From: an uncultured Bacteroidales bacterium
GTDB taxonomy: Bacteria > Bacteroidota > Bacteroidia > Bacteroidales > Bacteroidaceae
Direction: 5' to 3'
DNA length: 64,000 nt
Assembly: GCA_902800305.1 (NCBI GenBank)
Contig: CADCDP010000002.1
Location: forward strand, 1 to 64,000
Positions 42,901-50,408 of this stretch are shown here, piece by piece. Below the pieces are notes generated by a model. It saw only the letters and a list, made by a program, of their open reading frames with translations, did no database searches and was not told where the DNA came from. How positions within the stretch are numbered: the stretch's first letter is position 1; every line of letters starts with the position of its first letter. The translations under genes were made by a program, and so were the position numbers.

Positions 42901-43057
42901 CCACGTTCACCTTCTGTCCACCAGGGCTTTTTGCCACTTGCATGGTCTGCATCGGCACCGATGTGGGCTTGTCGTCTTGGGCAAACGACGAACCACTGGT
43001 CAGCATGAGGAGTGCTAACGCAGCGATTCTTCTACTTTGTCTCAGTTTTTGTGTCAT
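39929..43057 (-). CDS. SusC/RagA-family TonB-linked outer-membrane transporter
   Basis: A 1042-residue TonB-dependent transporter. After the signal peptide (about 26 residues) comes a carboxypeptidase-regulatory-like domain (VLLTGTIKDAQGQTLPGANV, about 53-140), a plug with the family motif SNGVIVVETILPEAG preceded by ILKDGAAKAIYGSKA, and a 22-strand barrel ending in FSFSLTATF with a terminal Phe, as outer-membrane barrels require. There is no STN domain, so no direct anti-sigma link. It imports oligosaccharides with the downstream SusD. It is transcribed after GH127 with a 68-bp gap that holds a strong hairpin. Confidence 0.94.
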   Translation of the reverse strand: MTQKLRQSRRIAALALLMLTSGSSFAQDDKPTSVPMQTMQVAKSPGGQKVNVVLLTGTIKDAQGQTLPGANVYVRETQGGAVADADGKFTVSLPRGKKATVDYSFVGMKTQTKTYDGKRNYVNQTIVLQEDGMLNDVVVTGLFDYKSSTFTGSTSSYTQEELKMVGNSNVLKIIQSLDPSFIVDMNNINGSNPNYMSDITIRGNASFGGLQGEYSGNPNAPLFILDGFEATQQQIFDLDMNRVKSVTILKDGAAKAIYGSKASNGVIVVETILPEAGQLRITYTGDINVEAPDLTSYNLCDASEKLQVEQNAGRYSSTSPYYQALLDEQYNNIAANIARGVNTYWLSQPLRTGVGQKHTAYLEGGTQEMRYSASVMYNQVSGVMKQSGRRTISGNINLSYRYKQWMFRNSLSVTGNKADDSPYGTFADYVTVNPYYSPTDPNGNTLKVLGTYTSPGANGSTTTYYNPLYNATIGTKNFSKYTEVVENFYIEYRPVEDWRFTARLGYTHQNNKREDFYPGDHTRFYDWTGDRYFQRGSYSITNGETNSLSVDVTGHYSHTWDKHLLLANAAYSLQSANAITEGMTAWGFLNNHVDYITFAKQYAEGGKPSGSESNTRSLGITAAANYSYDERYLLDLSLRFNGSSVFGSDNRWGTFWSVGTGWNLHKEHFMEGADWLTLCKFRITYGLTGNQNFSPYQSKATYKFYDNIIYDNISGAYLMGMPNPNLKWQQTGDFTIGLDLGLWKRLNLRFDYYDSRTRDALIAMSIPTSTGFTSYMENLGNVQNKGIEATANWRFFQKGQSYMSLTGSIAHNVNKVTKISDALSSFNREQDAENTTSPIIRYEEGQSMTAIWAVRSLGIDPATGREMFLKKDGTTTYDYTTDDYIIAGDSNPKVHGTLGFNGEYRGIGLSLLFSYQLGGDYYNQTLVDRVENVNIANNVDRRVFSDTWNAAGDVALYKHISSTPTTTYASTRFVQRNNMLDLTSISAYYDFKYWSWLQRAKLERLRLTFYMNDLFHLSTVKAERGLNYPYARSFSFSLTATF

Positions 43058-43084
43058 AGAAAGGTTTTCCTTATGAATAAGTGT

Positions 43085-43115
43085 AAGGACTCTCGCCGCA
43101 GCAGCGAGAGTCCTT
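43085..43115 (-). terminator. 12-bp hairpin between GH127 and SusC genes
   Basis: aaggactctcgc (43085-43096) pairs perfectly with gcgagagtcctt (43104-43115) over a 7-nt loop. The T-tract on the minus strand is weak, so it may be a partial terminator or an mRNA-stabilising hairpin that tunes the GH127:SusC ratio. Confidence 0.6.
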
Positions 43116-43125
43116 TATAATTGTT

Positions 43126-45612
43126 TTACTTCACACTCCATTCGAACACGCCGGCACTATAGTCACCTTGTACGATTTCGAGTTTCATGGCGGAGGTCTT
43201 TACGGGGTCGAAGTTGACGATGTTGGCAGCCCCCTTCACGGTGCTGTAAGCGGTGGGGTTCTTCACCTCTTCCCACTGGCCAGCTTCAGTCTTGTAGTAG
43301 AGCTTCCAGCTGTCGGGTACACGGCAACCACCCCAAGGACCATCGTCGAACCAATAGACGGTGGAGGTGCTGACCGTTTCGGGTTGCTTGAAGTCGTATT
43401 GCAACCACTCGGTGGAGTTCTTGGCTGGCCACCAGTGGGTGTAAGGCACAGAACGATCGTTCTCGTCGGCTGGCACAAGGCGGTCGTTGATGGCTGTGAG
43501 GGCAGGCAGACGTTTCGTGCTGGCACTTATCTTGCTCTCCGAAGCGATAGACGCTGGCAGCGCAGGAGTGGTGGCGTTGAGGTCTTGTGGAATCCACACG
43601 GTCATCTTGCCAGAGCCACGGTGTGCCCATGCGTAGTAGGGAATGAGCACCAAACGTTCATCCTTCGTCTGCAACTTGCCCTGCTTGTCGAAGTTGAGGG
43701 TCTGGGCATCGGTGGTGAGCGTCTGCACGGTGGTGTTCATAATCTCCTTCGTACCCATTTGGAACTGAGGCTCTTGGTTGATAAGGACAGAGAGCACGTC
43801 GCAGGTGTTGTCGGGATGTTCAGCACAATAGACGATAGGACCACGCTCGATGGCCACACGTCCCTTGTCGGCAGCCACCTGTCCGTTGGCACGTACCATG
43901 CGAGGTTCCATGTCGAAGTGAATCTCCACCTTGTCGCCCTTCTTCCAAGCGCGGTCGATAACGAAATAGCCCTGCTGGAGGTCGCTTTTCACCTCTTGTC
44001 CGTTCACTTTCACGCTGTAACCGAGACGCTTACCGTCGGCGTAGGTGTAGAGGTTGCTGGGCACCACTTCGCCCTTTACCCATCCAGGGATGCGGATGTT
44101 CAAGGCATACTTGCCAGCACCATTGTCAATCTTCAAAGTCACGTCACCATTCCAAGGATAGTTGGTCTGTTGGGTCAAGGTCACGTTCTGCTTACCCACC
44201 TTCACGTTGACGGTGTTGGAGTTGAAGAGGTTGATATAGAGGCTGTTGTCCTTCACGGCATAGATGTACTGTGGCAACGAAGGAATGAAGCGAGCAGCGT
44301 TGGATGGGCAGCAAGCGCAACCGAACCAAGCCTGACGCTGGTGCTGACCCATACTTTGGAGTGGGTTGGGGTAGAAGAAGTTGCCACCGTCGATGCTGAT
44401 GCCTGAAATCACACCGTTGTAGAGCGAACGCTCTAATGCGTCATAATACTTGGAGTCGCCATGCAGGAGGAAGAGGCGGTAGTTGAGATACACCTGTGCG
44501 ATGGCAGCGCAAGTTTCGCAGTAGGCACTCATGTTGGGCAGTTCGTAGTTCTTGCCAAAAGCCTCGCCACTGGCTGTCGCACCCACACCACCTGTAATGT
44601 AGAATTTCTTGCCGACGATGTTTTCCCAAATGCGGTCGATGGCATCAATATAACTCTTGTCGCCTGTCAGGGCAGCGATGTCGGCCATACCAGCATACAT
44701 GTAACCAGCACGAACGGCGTGACCTACAGCCTCATCCTGCTCCACCACGGGCTTGTGGCTCTGGCTGTATTCGCTCAACGAGTGGTAGTAGCCATCGTTG
44801 TCGTAGAGACCGCGACGAGTATCTTTCCATGAAGCATCACGCTTTCCACGCTTGTCGAGGAAGAACTTCGCCATATCCAAGTATTTCTTGTCGCCCGTAG
44901 CGATGTAGAGCTTCGCCAAGCCCATCTCGGCAATCTGGTGTCCTGGCACCACGCTGGCTTGCCCGGGCTTATTGCCTACCTCGCGGCACACACAGTCGGC
45001 ATACTTGATGGCTACGTTGAGGAAATTCTTCTTCCCTGTGGCATAGTAGTGAGCTACAGCGGCTTCGCAGAGGTGACCGAGGTTGTAGAACTCGTGGCTG
45101 AGGTCTTCCACACGTTCCCAACGCTTGGCACCAGCCCATTCGTGAGGATGTTGTGGGTTCTGGGTACGTGAGGTGTAGAGGTATCCGTCGGGTTCCTGTC
45201 CCGAAGCAATGACGGCTATCACGCTGTCCACATACTTGTCCAGACGGCCTCCTTTGAATTTTGCGTTGGGGTAGGTCTGCAGCAGATAGCTGGCACCCTC
45301 AATGGTCTTGTAGGGGTCGGTGTCGTCGAAGGAATACGTGCCCTTCTTGATTTCAAACACTTTCGACGGGTCTTTCAGGTGTTCAGCTGCATTGCTGAAG
45401 TTGGTGTAACGTCCCGTTTCCTCACTTTTCGAGAAAGCGAGTGGGATGGTCACATCCTGACTGGCCTGAAGACGCTGTCCCCAGAACGTGTTTTGAGCTA
45501 CTTTTACCTTTGTGAAAGGTACCTGAGTGATTGGGTAGCCTCCATTCTTGTCTTGGGCTACCACTCCGACAGCTGTCACTGCAGCCATCGCCATTACGAT
45601 AAGTTTTTTCAT
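43126..45612 (-). CDS. GH127 beta-L-arabinofuranosidase
   Basis: An 828-residue secreted GH127 (DUF1680) enzyme with signal peptide MKKLIVMAMAAVTAVGVVAQ. The catalytic (alpha/alpha)6 barrel spans about residues 25-480, with the zinc/acid motif YCETCAAIAQVYLNYR (about 364) and the nucleophile-Cys motif GCACCPSNAARF (about 431), as in the HypBA1 family. A beta-sandwich and a C-terminal F5/8-like domain follow (WLQYDFKQPETVSTSTVYWF). It releases beta-L-arabinofuranose from arabinosides such as extensin or side chains of pectin. A full -33/-7 promoter lies upstream, and it probably leads the SusC/SusD/DUF4843/PKD operon. Confidence 0.92.
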   Translation of the reverse strand: MKKLIVMAMAAVTAVGVVAQDKNGGYPITQVPFTKVKVAQNTFWGQRLQASQDVTIPLAFSKSEETGRYTNFSNAAEHLKDPSKVFEIKKGTYSFDDTDPYKTIEGASYLLQTYPNAKFKGGRLDKYVDSVIAVIASGQEPDGYLYTSRTQNPQHPHEWAGAKRWERVEDLSHEFYNLGHLCEAAVAHYYATGKKNFLNVAIKYADCVCREVGNKPGQASVVPGHQIAEMGLAKLYIATGDKKYLDMAKFFLDKRGKRDASWKDTRRGLYDNDGYYHSLSEYSQSHKPVVEQDEAVGHAVRAGYMYAGMADIAALTGDKSYIDAIDRIWENIVGKKFYITGGVGATASGEAFGKNYELPNMSAYCETCAAIAQVYLNYRLFLLHGDSKYYDALERSLYNGVISGISIDGGNFFYPNPLQSMGQHQRQAWFGCACCPSNAARFIPSLPQYIYAVKDNSLYINLFNSNTVNVKVGKQNVTLTQQTNYPWNGDVTLKIDNGAGKYALNIRIPGWVKGEVVPSNLYTYADGKRLGYSVKVNGQEVKSDLQQGYFVIDRAWKKGDKVEIHFDMEPRMVRANGQVAADKGRVAIERGPIVYCAEHPDNTCDVLSVLINQEPQFQMGTKEIMNTTVQTLTTDAQTLNFDKQGKLQTKDERLVLIPYYAWAHRGSGKMTVWIPQDLNATTPALPASIASESKISASTKRLPALTAINDRLVPADENDRSVPYTHWWPAKNSTEWLQYDFKQPETVSTSTVYWFDDGPWGGCRVPDSWKLYYKTEAGQWEEVKNPTAYSTVKGAANIVNFDPVKTSAMKLEIVQGDYSAGVFEWSVK

Positions 45613-45665
45613 TAATATATAGGTTTTTATTAGGGGGTTGAATATGAGTTAGCGCATAATTGATG

Positions 45666-45696
45666 CAAAGGTACTATAAATTGAAGAGAATACAAA
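45666..45696 (-). promoter_or_regulatory. Full -33/-7 promoter of GH127 and the SusCD operon
   Basis: On the minus strand TTTG (45693-45696), a 19-bp spacer and TACCTTTG (45666-45673), 53 bp before the ATG, matching consensus and spacing. Confidence 0.75.
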
Positions 45697-45847
45697 AAAA
45701 ATCGTACTTTTTTACGCATTGGAGCCGTTTTTCGGTATCTCGACTCTTGACAAAGACTTTCGTTTTTCTTAAATTTGTACCGTCTTTGCAAGGGGAAATC
45801 GACCCAATCGCTTCGTTCTCCATTACCTCGCCCTCCTCCCCAAATCA

Positions 45848-45939
45848 ACTTTCAGACACAGCCCAAGTTTGTACAGACACAGTCTGAGTTTGTACAGACT
45901 TGGGCTGTGTCTGTACAAACTTGGGCTGTGTCTGAAAGT
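45848..45939. repeat. Perfect 35-bp inverted repeat with internal direct copy
   Basis: Arms 45848-45882 and 45905-45939 are perfectly complementary; the words acacagcccaagtttgtaca and agtttgtacagac recur inside. It lies between two divergent promoters, so it is not an ordinary terminator of either neighbour. Confidence 0.95.
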
Positions 45940-46026
45940 GGTTAGCGGCTTAAGCAAAAGGTTGAGACGGGCAAGGGTAGGAAGTGGTTACGGGCAGACG
46001 TGAAGAGAGATAATGAGCTACGTGTT

Positions 46027-46141
46027 GAGGTGGACATTGGCTATGATGTGAGGTGGATATTGGCTGCGATGTGAGGTGGATATTGGCTACGACATGAGGT
46101 GGATATTGGCTGCGACGTGCGGTAGATGTGGGGTGTCGATG
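46027..46141 (+). repeat. Tandem repeat, 23-bp unit, four good copies plus one diverged
   Basis: Units at 46027, 46050, 46073 and 46096 follow the pattern gaggtggatattggctgcg-atgt, with changes mostly in the last third; a fifth (46119-46141) is diverged. The block ends about 90 bp before the korA promoter. Confidence 0.9.
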
Positions 46142-46227
46142 ATGCCAGAAAAGAGGTGTCTGGATTTGTCATTTTGTGAGGAAAGGAAGGCAGAATGGGG
46201 GCGAATGTGCAAATACTTCCCTTCGAA

Positions 46228-46259
46228 TTTGGTCAAAATGAAAAGAAATCGTAACTTTG
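46228..46259 (+). promoter_or_regulatory. Full -33/-7 promoter of the korAB operon
   Basis: TTTG (46228-46231), a 20-bp spacer, TAACTTTG (46252-46259). The leader to the ATG is about 100 nt. Confidence 0.75.
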
Positions 46260-46364
46260 CAGTCGCAAAGTGTCAGCGAGCTAACGGGTTTTGCTGACAG
46301 AAATTATAGGAATAGGCATTTTTTTAAGTAAGAAGAAAGAAAAAATCATAAACATAATAGGCTT

Positions 46365-48215
46365 ATGGCAGAAAAATTGGAAGTGAAAGAACTGGCCGAA
46401 GTGGCGGTTCGATTCTCAGGTGATTCTGGTGACGGTATGCAGCTTGCTGGAAACATCTTCTCCACAGTGTCAGCCACTGTGGGTAATAGTATCAGTACTT
46501 TCCCAGACTATCCAGCCGACATCCGTGCCCCGCAAGGCTCGTTGACTGGTGTGAGTGGTTTTCAGGTACACATCGGTGCTGATATGGTCTATACGCCAGG
46601 CGACAAGTGCGACGTGCTGGTGGCAATGAATGCTGCTGCGCTCAAGACTCAGTACAAGTATGCTAAGCCTGGTGCTGCCATCATTATTGACACAGACTCT
46701 TTTGGTCCTGCCGACTTGAAGAAGGCAGCATTTGCTACCGAGGATTACCTCGGCGAGATGGGCATTGACCCTGACCGCGTCATCGCTTGCCCCATCACGC
46801 AAATGGTGAAGGACTGTTTGGCAGATTCAGGCATGGACGTAAAGGCGATGCTCAAATGCCGCAATATGTTCGCCCTCGGACTTGTATGCTGGCTCTTCGA
46901 CCGCGACCTGAACATTGCGTTCAACTTCCTCAGGGAGAAGTTCGCCAAGAAAGCTGGTGTGGCTGAAGCCAACATCAAGGTGATTCAGGCTGGTTACGAC
47001 TACGGACACAACACGCACAGTTCTGTTGCTAATGTGTATCGCATCGAGACAAAGAACAAGGTGCCTGGACGTTATATGGACATCACAGGTAACAAGGCAA
47101 CTGCTTACGGCTTCATTGCTGCTGCCGAGAAGGCTGGCTTGAAACTTTACCTCGGTTCTTATCCTATCACTCCTGCTACCGACGTGCTGCACGAGCTTTC
47201 TAGGCATAAGTCATTGGGCGTCACCACGGTACAGTGTGAGGACGAGATTGCAGGTTGTGCCTCAGCTGTGGGTGCTTCGTTTGCTGGTGCCCTCGGTGTG
47301 ACTTCCACTTCTGGTCCTGGCATCTGCTTGAAGAGTGAGGCCATGAACCTTGCTGTCATCATGGAATTGCCACTCGTGGTGCTCGACGTGCAGCGTGGTG
47401 GTCCTGCTACGGGTCTTCCCACGAAGTCTGAGCAGACAGACCTCTTGCAAGCCCTATTCGGACGTAACGGTGAAAGCCCGATGCCAGTCATTGCAGCTAC
47501 TTCGCCTACGGACTGCTTCGGTGCAGCATACTCAGCAGCGAAGATGGCTTTGGAACACATGACTCCTGTCATTTTGATGACTGATGCATACGTAGCCAAT
47601 GGTTCGGCTGCCTTCAAACTCCCTAACCTCGCTGACTATCCAGCCATCAATCCTCCATACGTTCCTGAGGAACTGAAGGGTTCGTGGGCACCTTATCTCC
47701 GCAACCCAGAGACAGGAGTACGTTATTGGGCAGTGCCTGGACGTGAAGGTTTCCAGCACATCCTCGGCGGTTTGGAGAAGGACAACAAGACGGGTGCCAT
47801 TTCTACCGACCCAGAGAACCACAACTTGATGACACAACTCCGTCAGGAGAAAATCAATAAGATTCAGGTGCCTGATCTCGAAGTGTTGGGTGACAAGGAA
47901 GATGCCGACCTCCTTATCGTAGGTTTCGGTGGTACTTACGGACACCTCCATGCTGCAATGGACGAACTTCGCGCTCAAGGCAAAAAGGTGGCATTGGCTC
48001 ACTTCAAGTATATCAACCCACTGCCTGCCAACACCGCTTCTGTTCTCAGCAAGTACAAGAAGGTGGTCGTTGCCGAACAGAACATGGGTCAACTCGCTGG
48101 TTGGCTCCGCATGAAGGTCGATAACTTCGTACCAGAGCAGTTCAACCAAGTGAAGGGACAACCCTTTGTGGTGGCAGAACTCGTCGAGGCATTTAACGCA
48201 ATCATTAATAAATAA
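46365..48215 (+). CDS. korA: 2-oxoacid:ferredoxin oxidoreductase, alpha subunit (gamma-alpha fusion)
   Basis: A 616-residue subunit in which the gamma domain (VAVRFSGDSGDGMQLAGNIF, about 13-190) is fused to the alpha/pyrimidine domain (YLGSYPITPATDVLHELSRH, about 245 on; EDEIAGCASAVGASFAGALG). With KorB it oxidises a 2-oxoacid, probably 2-oxoglutarate or a branched-chain one, to acyl-CoA and reduces ferredoxin; it is part of anaerobic central metabolism and the reductive TCA branch. No iron-sulphur motif is present in this subunit. It starts the operon, 17 bp before korB. The family call is certain; the substrate is inferred. Confidence 0.93.
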   Translation: MAEKLEVKELAEVAVRFSGDSGDGMQLAGNIFSTVSATVGNSISTFPDYPADIRAPQGSLTGVSGFQVHIGADMVYTPGDKCDVLVAMNAAALKTQYKYAKPGAAIIIDTDSFGPADLKKAAFATEDYLGEMGIDPDRVIACPITQMVKDCLADSGMDVKAMLKCRNMFALGLVCWLFDRDLNIAFNFLREKFAKKAGVAEANIKVIQAGYDYGHNTHSSVANVYRIETKNKVPGRYMDITGNKATAYGFIAAAEKAGLKLYLGSYPITPATDVLHELSRHKSLGVTTVQCEDEIAGCASAVGASFAGALGVTSTSGPGICLKSEAMNLAVIMELPLVVLDVQRGGPATGLPTKSEQTDLLQALFGRNGESPMPVIAATSPTDCFGAAYSAAKMALEHMTPVILMTDAYVANGSAAFKLPNLADYPAINPPYVPEELKGSWAPYLRNPETGVRYWAVPGREGFQHILGGLEKDNKTGAISTDPENHNLMTQLRQEKINKIQVPDLEVLGDKEDADLLIVGFGGTYGHLHAAMDELRAQGKKVALAHFKYINPLPANTASVLSKYKKVVVAEQNMGQLAGWLRMKVDNFVPEQFNQVKGQPFVVAELVEAFNAIINK

Positions 48216-48232
48216 AAGAAAGGACATACACT

Positions 48233-49237
48233 ATGGCATATACAGCTCAAGATTTTAAGAAGGGACAGCCAAGATGGTGTCCTGGATGTGGCGACCACTT
48301 CTTCCTTGCTTCCTTGCACAAGGCAATGGCAGAGATAGGTGTGGAGCCTTGGAACACAGCCGTGATTTCTGGTATTGGTTGTTCTTCTCGTCTGCCACAC
48401 TACATGGCAACGTATGGCATGAACACCATCCATGGACGTGCTGCCGCGATTGCAACAGGGTGTAAGGTAGCTAACCCTAACCTGACCGTATGGCAGGTGA
48501 GTGGCGATGGCGACGGACTCGCTATCGGTGGTAACCACTTCATCCATGCAAATCGCCGTAACATCAACCTCAACATGATTCTGTTGAACAATCGTATCTA
48601 CGGTTTGACGAAGGGTCAGTATTCTCCTACTTCTCCACGTGGATTCGTTTCGAAGTCAAGTCCTTACGGCACAGTGGAAGACCCCTTCCGTCCTGCTGAA
48701 CTCTGCTTCGGTGCACGTGGACACTTCTTCGCACGTGCCGTTGCCACTGACGCTCCTGGTACGGTGGAAATCCTCAAGGCAGCCTATAACCACAAGGGTG
48801 CAGCCGTGTGCGAGATTCTGCAGAACTGCGTCATCTTCAACAACGGCACCCACGATGCTGTCTATTCGAAGGAAGGTCGTGCCAAGAACGCCATCTACGT
48901 GCAGCACGGCAAGCCCCTCATCTTTGGCGAGAACAACGAGTTCGGTCTCATGCAGGAAGGCTTCGGCTTGAAGGTGGTGAAGATTGGTGAGAACGGCATC
49001 ACAGAGAAGGATATCCTCGTGCATGATGCTCATTGCGAGGATAATACCCTCCAGCTCAAGCTTGCCTTGATGGGTAATGGCGATGGCTTCCCAGTGGCAC
49101 TCGGTGTCATACGCGATGTGGATGCTCCTACCTACGACGACTGCGTCACCGCTCAGATTGAGGAGGTGAAGGCTCAGAAGAAGTATCACAACTTCGCTGA
49201 ACTCCTCGAAACCAACGACATTTGGGAGGTGAAGTAA
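48233..49237 (+). CDS. korB: 2-oxoacid:ferredoxin oxidoreductase, beta subunit
   Basis: A 334-residue thiamine-pyrophosphate subunit. Visible motifs are the cluster-binding WCPGCGDHFFLAS (about residue 15), GIGCSSRLPHYMATYGMN, and the TPP/Mg motif GDGDGLAIGGNHFIHANRRN followed by NNRIYGLTKGQYSPTS. It completes the heterodimer with KorA upstream. Both are highly conserved and have the codon use of well-expressed genes. A hairpin shared with the convergent nrdG gene follows. Confidence 0.94.
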   Translation: MAYTAQDFKKGQPRWCPGCGDHFFLASLHKAMAEIGVEPWNTAVISGIGCSSRLPHYMATYGMNTIHGRAAAIATGCKVANPNLTVWQVSGDGDGLAIGGNHFIHANRRNINLNMILLNNRIYGLTKGQYSPTSPRGFVSKSSPYGTVEDPFRPAELCFGARGHFFARAVATDAPGTVEILKAAYNHKGAAVCEILQNCVIFNNGTHDAVYSKEGRAKNAIYVQHGKPLIFGENNEFGLMQEGFGLKVVKIGENGITEKDILVHDAHCEDNTLQLKLALMGNGDGFPVALGVIRDVDAPTYDDCVTAQIEEVKAQKKYHNFAELLETNDIWEVK

Positions 49238-49254
49238 TACAACAGACCATATAA

Positions 49255-49294
49255 ACGTATGCAGCGCGGAGCCGAGGCTTCGCGCTGTATGCGT
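49255..49294. terminator. Bidirectional hairpin between korB and nrdG
   Basis: acgtatgcagcgcg (49255-49268) pairs with cgcgctgtatgcgt (49281-49294) with two G-U pairs, between convergent genes. The T-tract is weak. Confidence 0.65.
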
Positions 49295-49298
49295 ATTG

Positions 49299-49793
49299 TT
49301 ATTGGTAAGAATCGGTGATGTCCACCATTGTTCCTTGCTGTAACGATGCTGGCACGTCGATAATGCGTTGGTTTTCGCTGCCTCGGAACCGCAACTGGAT
49401 GTTTCGTTGGGCAAGAATGAAAGGGCTATCCACCAACACGTCTATCTGTTCCAGCAAGGGACGGAAACGAGGCTCTTGGATGAGCTGTTCCCAACGGTAG
49501 CCCGTGTAGCACCAGATGTTGCGGTGCTGTTCGTCTTTAATGCGGCGAGCTAAGTGTGCCACGGCATCGGGACGGAAAAAGGGGTCGCCACCCGTGAAGG
49601 TGACGGGAAAATCGTTGTAGGCAATGATGCTGAGCAACTCTTCCTCGCTCATCTCTTCGCCCCCGTCGGGATTCCACGACTGAGGGTTGTGGCATCCCTC
49701 GCAACGGTGGGGACAGCCAGCAAAATAAATGGAAGTACGAAGACCAGGGCCATCGACCGAGGTACCTTCGGAGATTTGGAGGATGCGGAGCAT
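49299..49793 (-). CDS. nrdG: Anaerobic ribonucleotide reductase activating protein
   Basis: A 164-residue radical-SAM activase. The cluster Cys residues 27, 31 and 34 lie in FAGCPHRCEGCHNPQSWN, the spacing of NrdG (C-x3-C-x2-C). GGDPFF follows as the SAM-binding motif. It generates the glycyl radical of NrdD for anaerobic deoxynucleotide synthesis. NrdD itself is not in the window, which is unusual because the pair is often adjacent. It is downstream of a C_GCAxxG_C_C gene on the same strand. Confidence 0.88.
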   Translation of the reverse strand: MLRILQISEGTSVDGPGLRTSIYFAGCPHRCEGCHNPQSWNPDGGEEMSEEELLSIIAYNDFPVTFTGGDPFFRPDAVAHLARRIKDEQHRNIWCYTGYRWEQLIQEPRFRPLLEQIDVLVDSPFILAQRNIQLRFRGSENQRIIDVPASLQQGTMVDITDSYQ

Positions 49794-49855
49794 GGGTGAG
49801 GTGGGGGTAATTTATAGTCTTATAGCTCTTATAAGACTTATAGGATGTATAGGGC

Positions 49856-50341
49856 TTATAGGGCGGATTCTTCCAGATAGCGGCAATAGATGCGGATGGC
49901 GGTCTCGACCATGCGGATGCAAGGACGCTTCTTGTAGTATTCGTCAGTGCGGGCTTCGGGAGTGGCTACGATCTTGATTTCGGGGATGGTGCCATCGGCA
50001 CGTCGCTTGTTCAGCCCAAGAAGTTCCTTGCAAAGGATAGAACCCGTTTCTGCTCGGAAGTCGGCAGCGAGCTTCTGCACCACCTCGTAGTTCTTCTTCT
50101 TCAACTCTTGGTCGGGATAGTCGCCCTTCACTTCCAGCCCTGCCAACATGAACATACCGCAAGCCGTGCCACAGGTCTCACGCATTCTCCCGATACCGCC
50201 ACCAAAAGAACCTGAGATGTGGGCGGCAAAAGTCTCGTCCAGTCCGTAGTAGTCGGCAAATGCGAGCACTACGGACTGGGCGCAGTTGTATCCTTGTTTG
50301 AAATAGGCGATGCCTTTTTGGACTCTCTCTTCTGTGGTCAT
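49856..50341 (-). CDS. C_GCAxxG_C_C family redox protein
   Basis: A 161-residue protein with the signature Cys set of this family: GYNCAQSVVLAF (about residue 20), ETCGTACGMFMLAG (the GCAxxG-type motif, about 56-65) and ILCKELLGLN (about 104), plus a C-terminal Cys near RPCIRMVETA. Members are suspected redox or metal-binding cytoplasmic proteins of unknown role. It sits between rfbB and nrdG on the same strand, with short hairpin-bearing gaps on each side. Confidence 0.85.
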   Translation of the reverse strand: MTTEERVQKGIAYFKQGYNCAQSVVLAFADYYGLDETFAAHISGSFGGGIGRMRETCGTACGMFMLAGLEVKGDYPDQELKKKNYEVVQKLAADFRAETGSILCKELLGLNKRRADGTIPEIKIVATPEARTDEYYKKRPCIRMVETAIRIYCRYLEESAL

Positions 50342-50356
50342 GGGCTTATTGGACTT

Positions 50357-50396
50357 AATGGGCAGGATGACCTATTTCGCCCATCCTACCCATTAG
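50357..50396 (-). terminator. Hairpin after rfbB
   Basis: taatgggcaggatg (50357-50370) pairs with catcctacccatta (50383-50396) with one mismatch, in the gap between rfbB and the C_GCAxxG_C_C gene. There is no clear T-tract, so termination is uncertain. Confidence 0.45.
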
Positions 50397-50408
50397 ACCC
50401 ATTAATGA

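Larger units (their letters stand above)
45613..46364. other. 752-bp divergent non-coding region with repeats
   Basis: It holds the GH127 promoter, a 35-bp perfect inverted repeat (45848-45939), a 23-bp tandem repeat block (46027-46141) and the korA promoter (46228-46259). No gene is supported. Confidence 0.7.

Noticed and set aside
43168..44406. Plus-strand 412-codon frame opposite GH127
   Set aside because: Antisense shadow with no recognisable protein features.
45848..45939. CRISPR-like repetition in the hairpin region
   Set aside because: Only inverted and direct copies in one hairpin, without regularly spaced unique spacers or cas genes.
46076..46297. 73-codon plus-strand frame upstream of korA
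   Set aside because: It overlaps the tandem repeat and the korA promoter; no family features.
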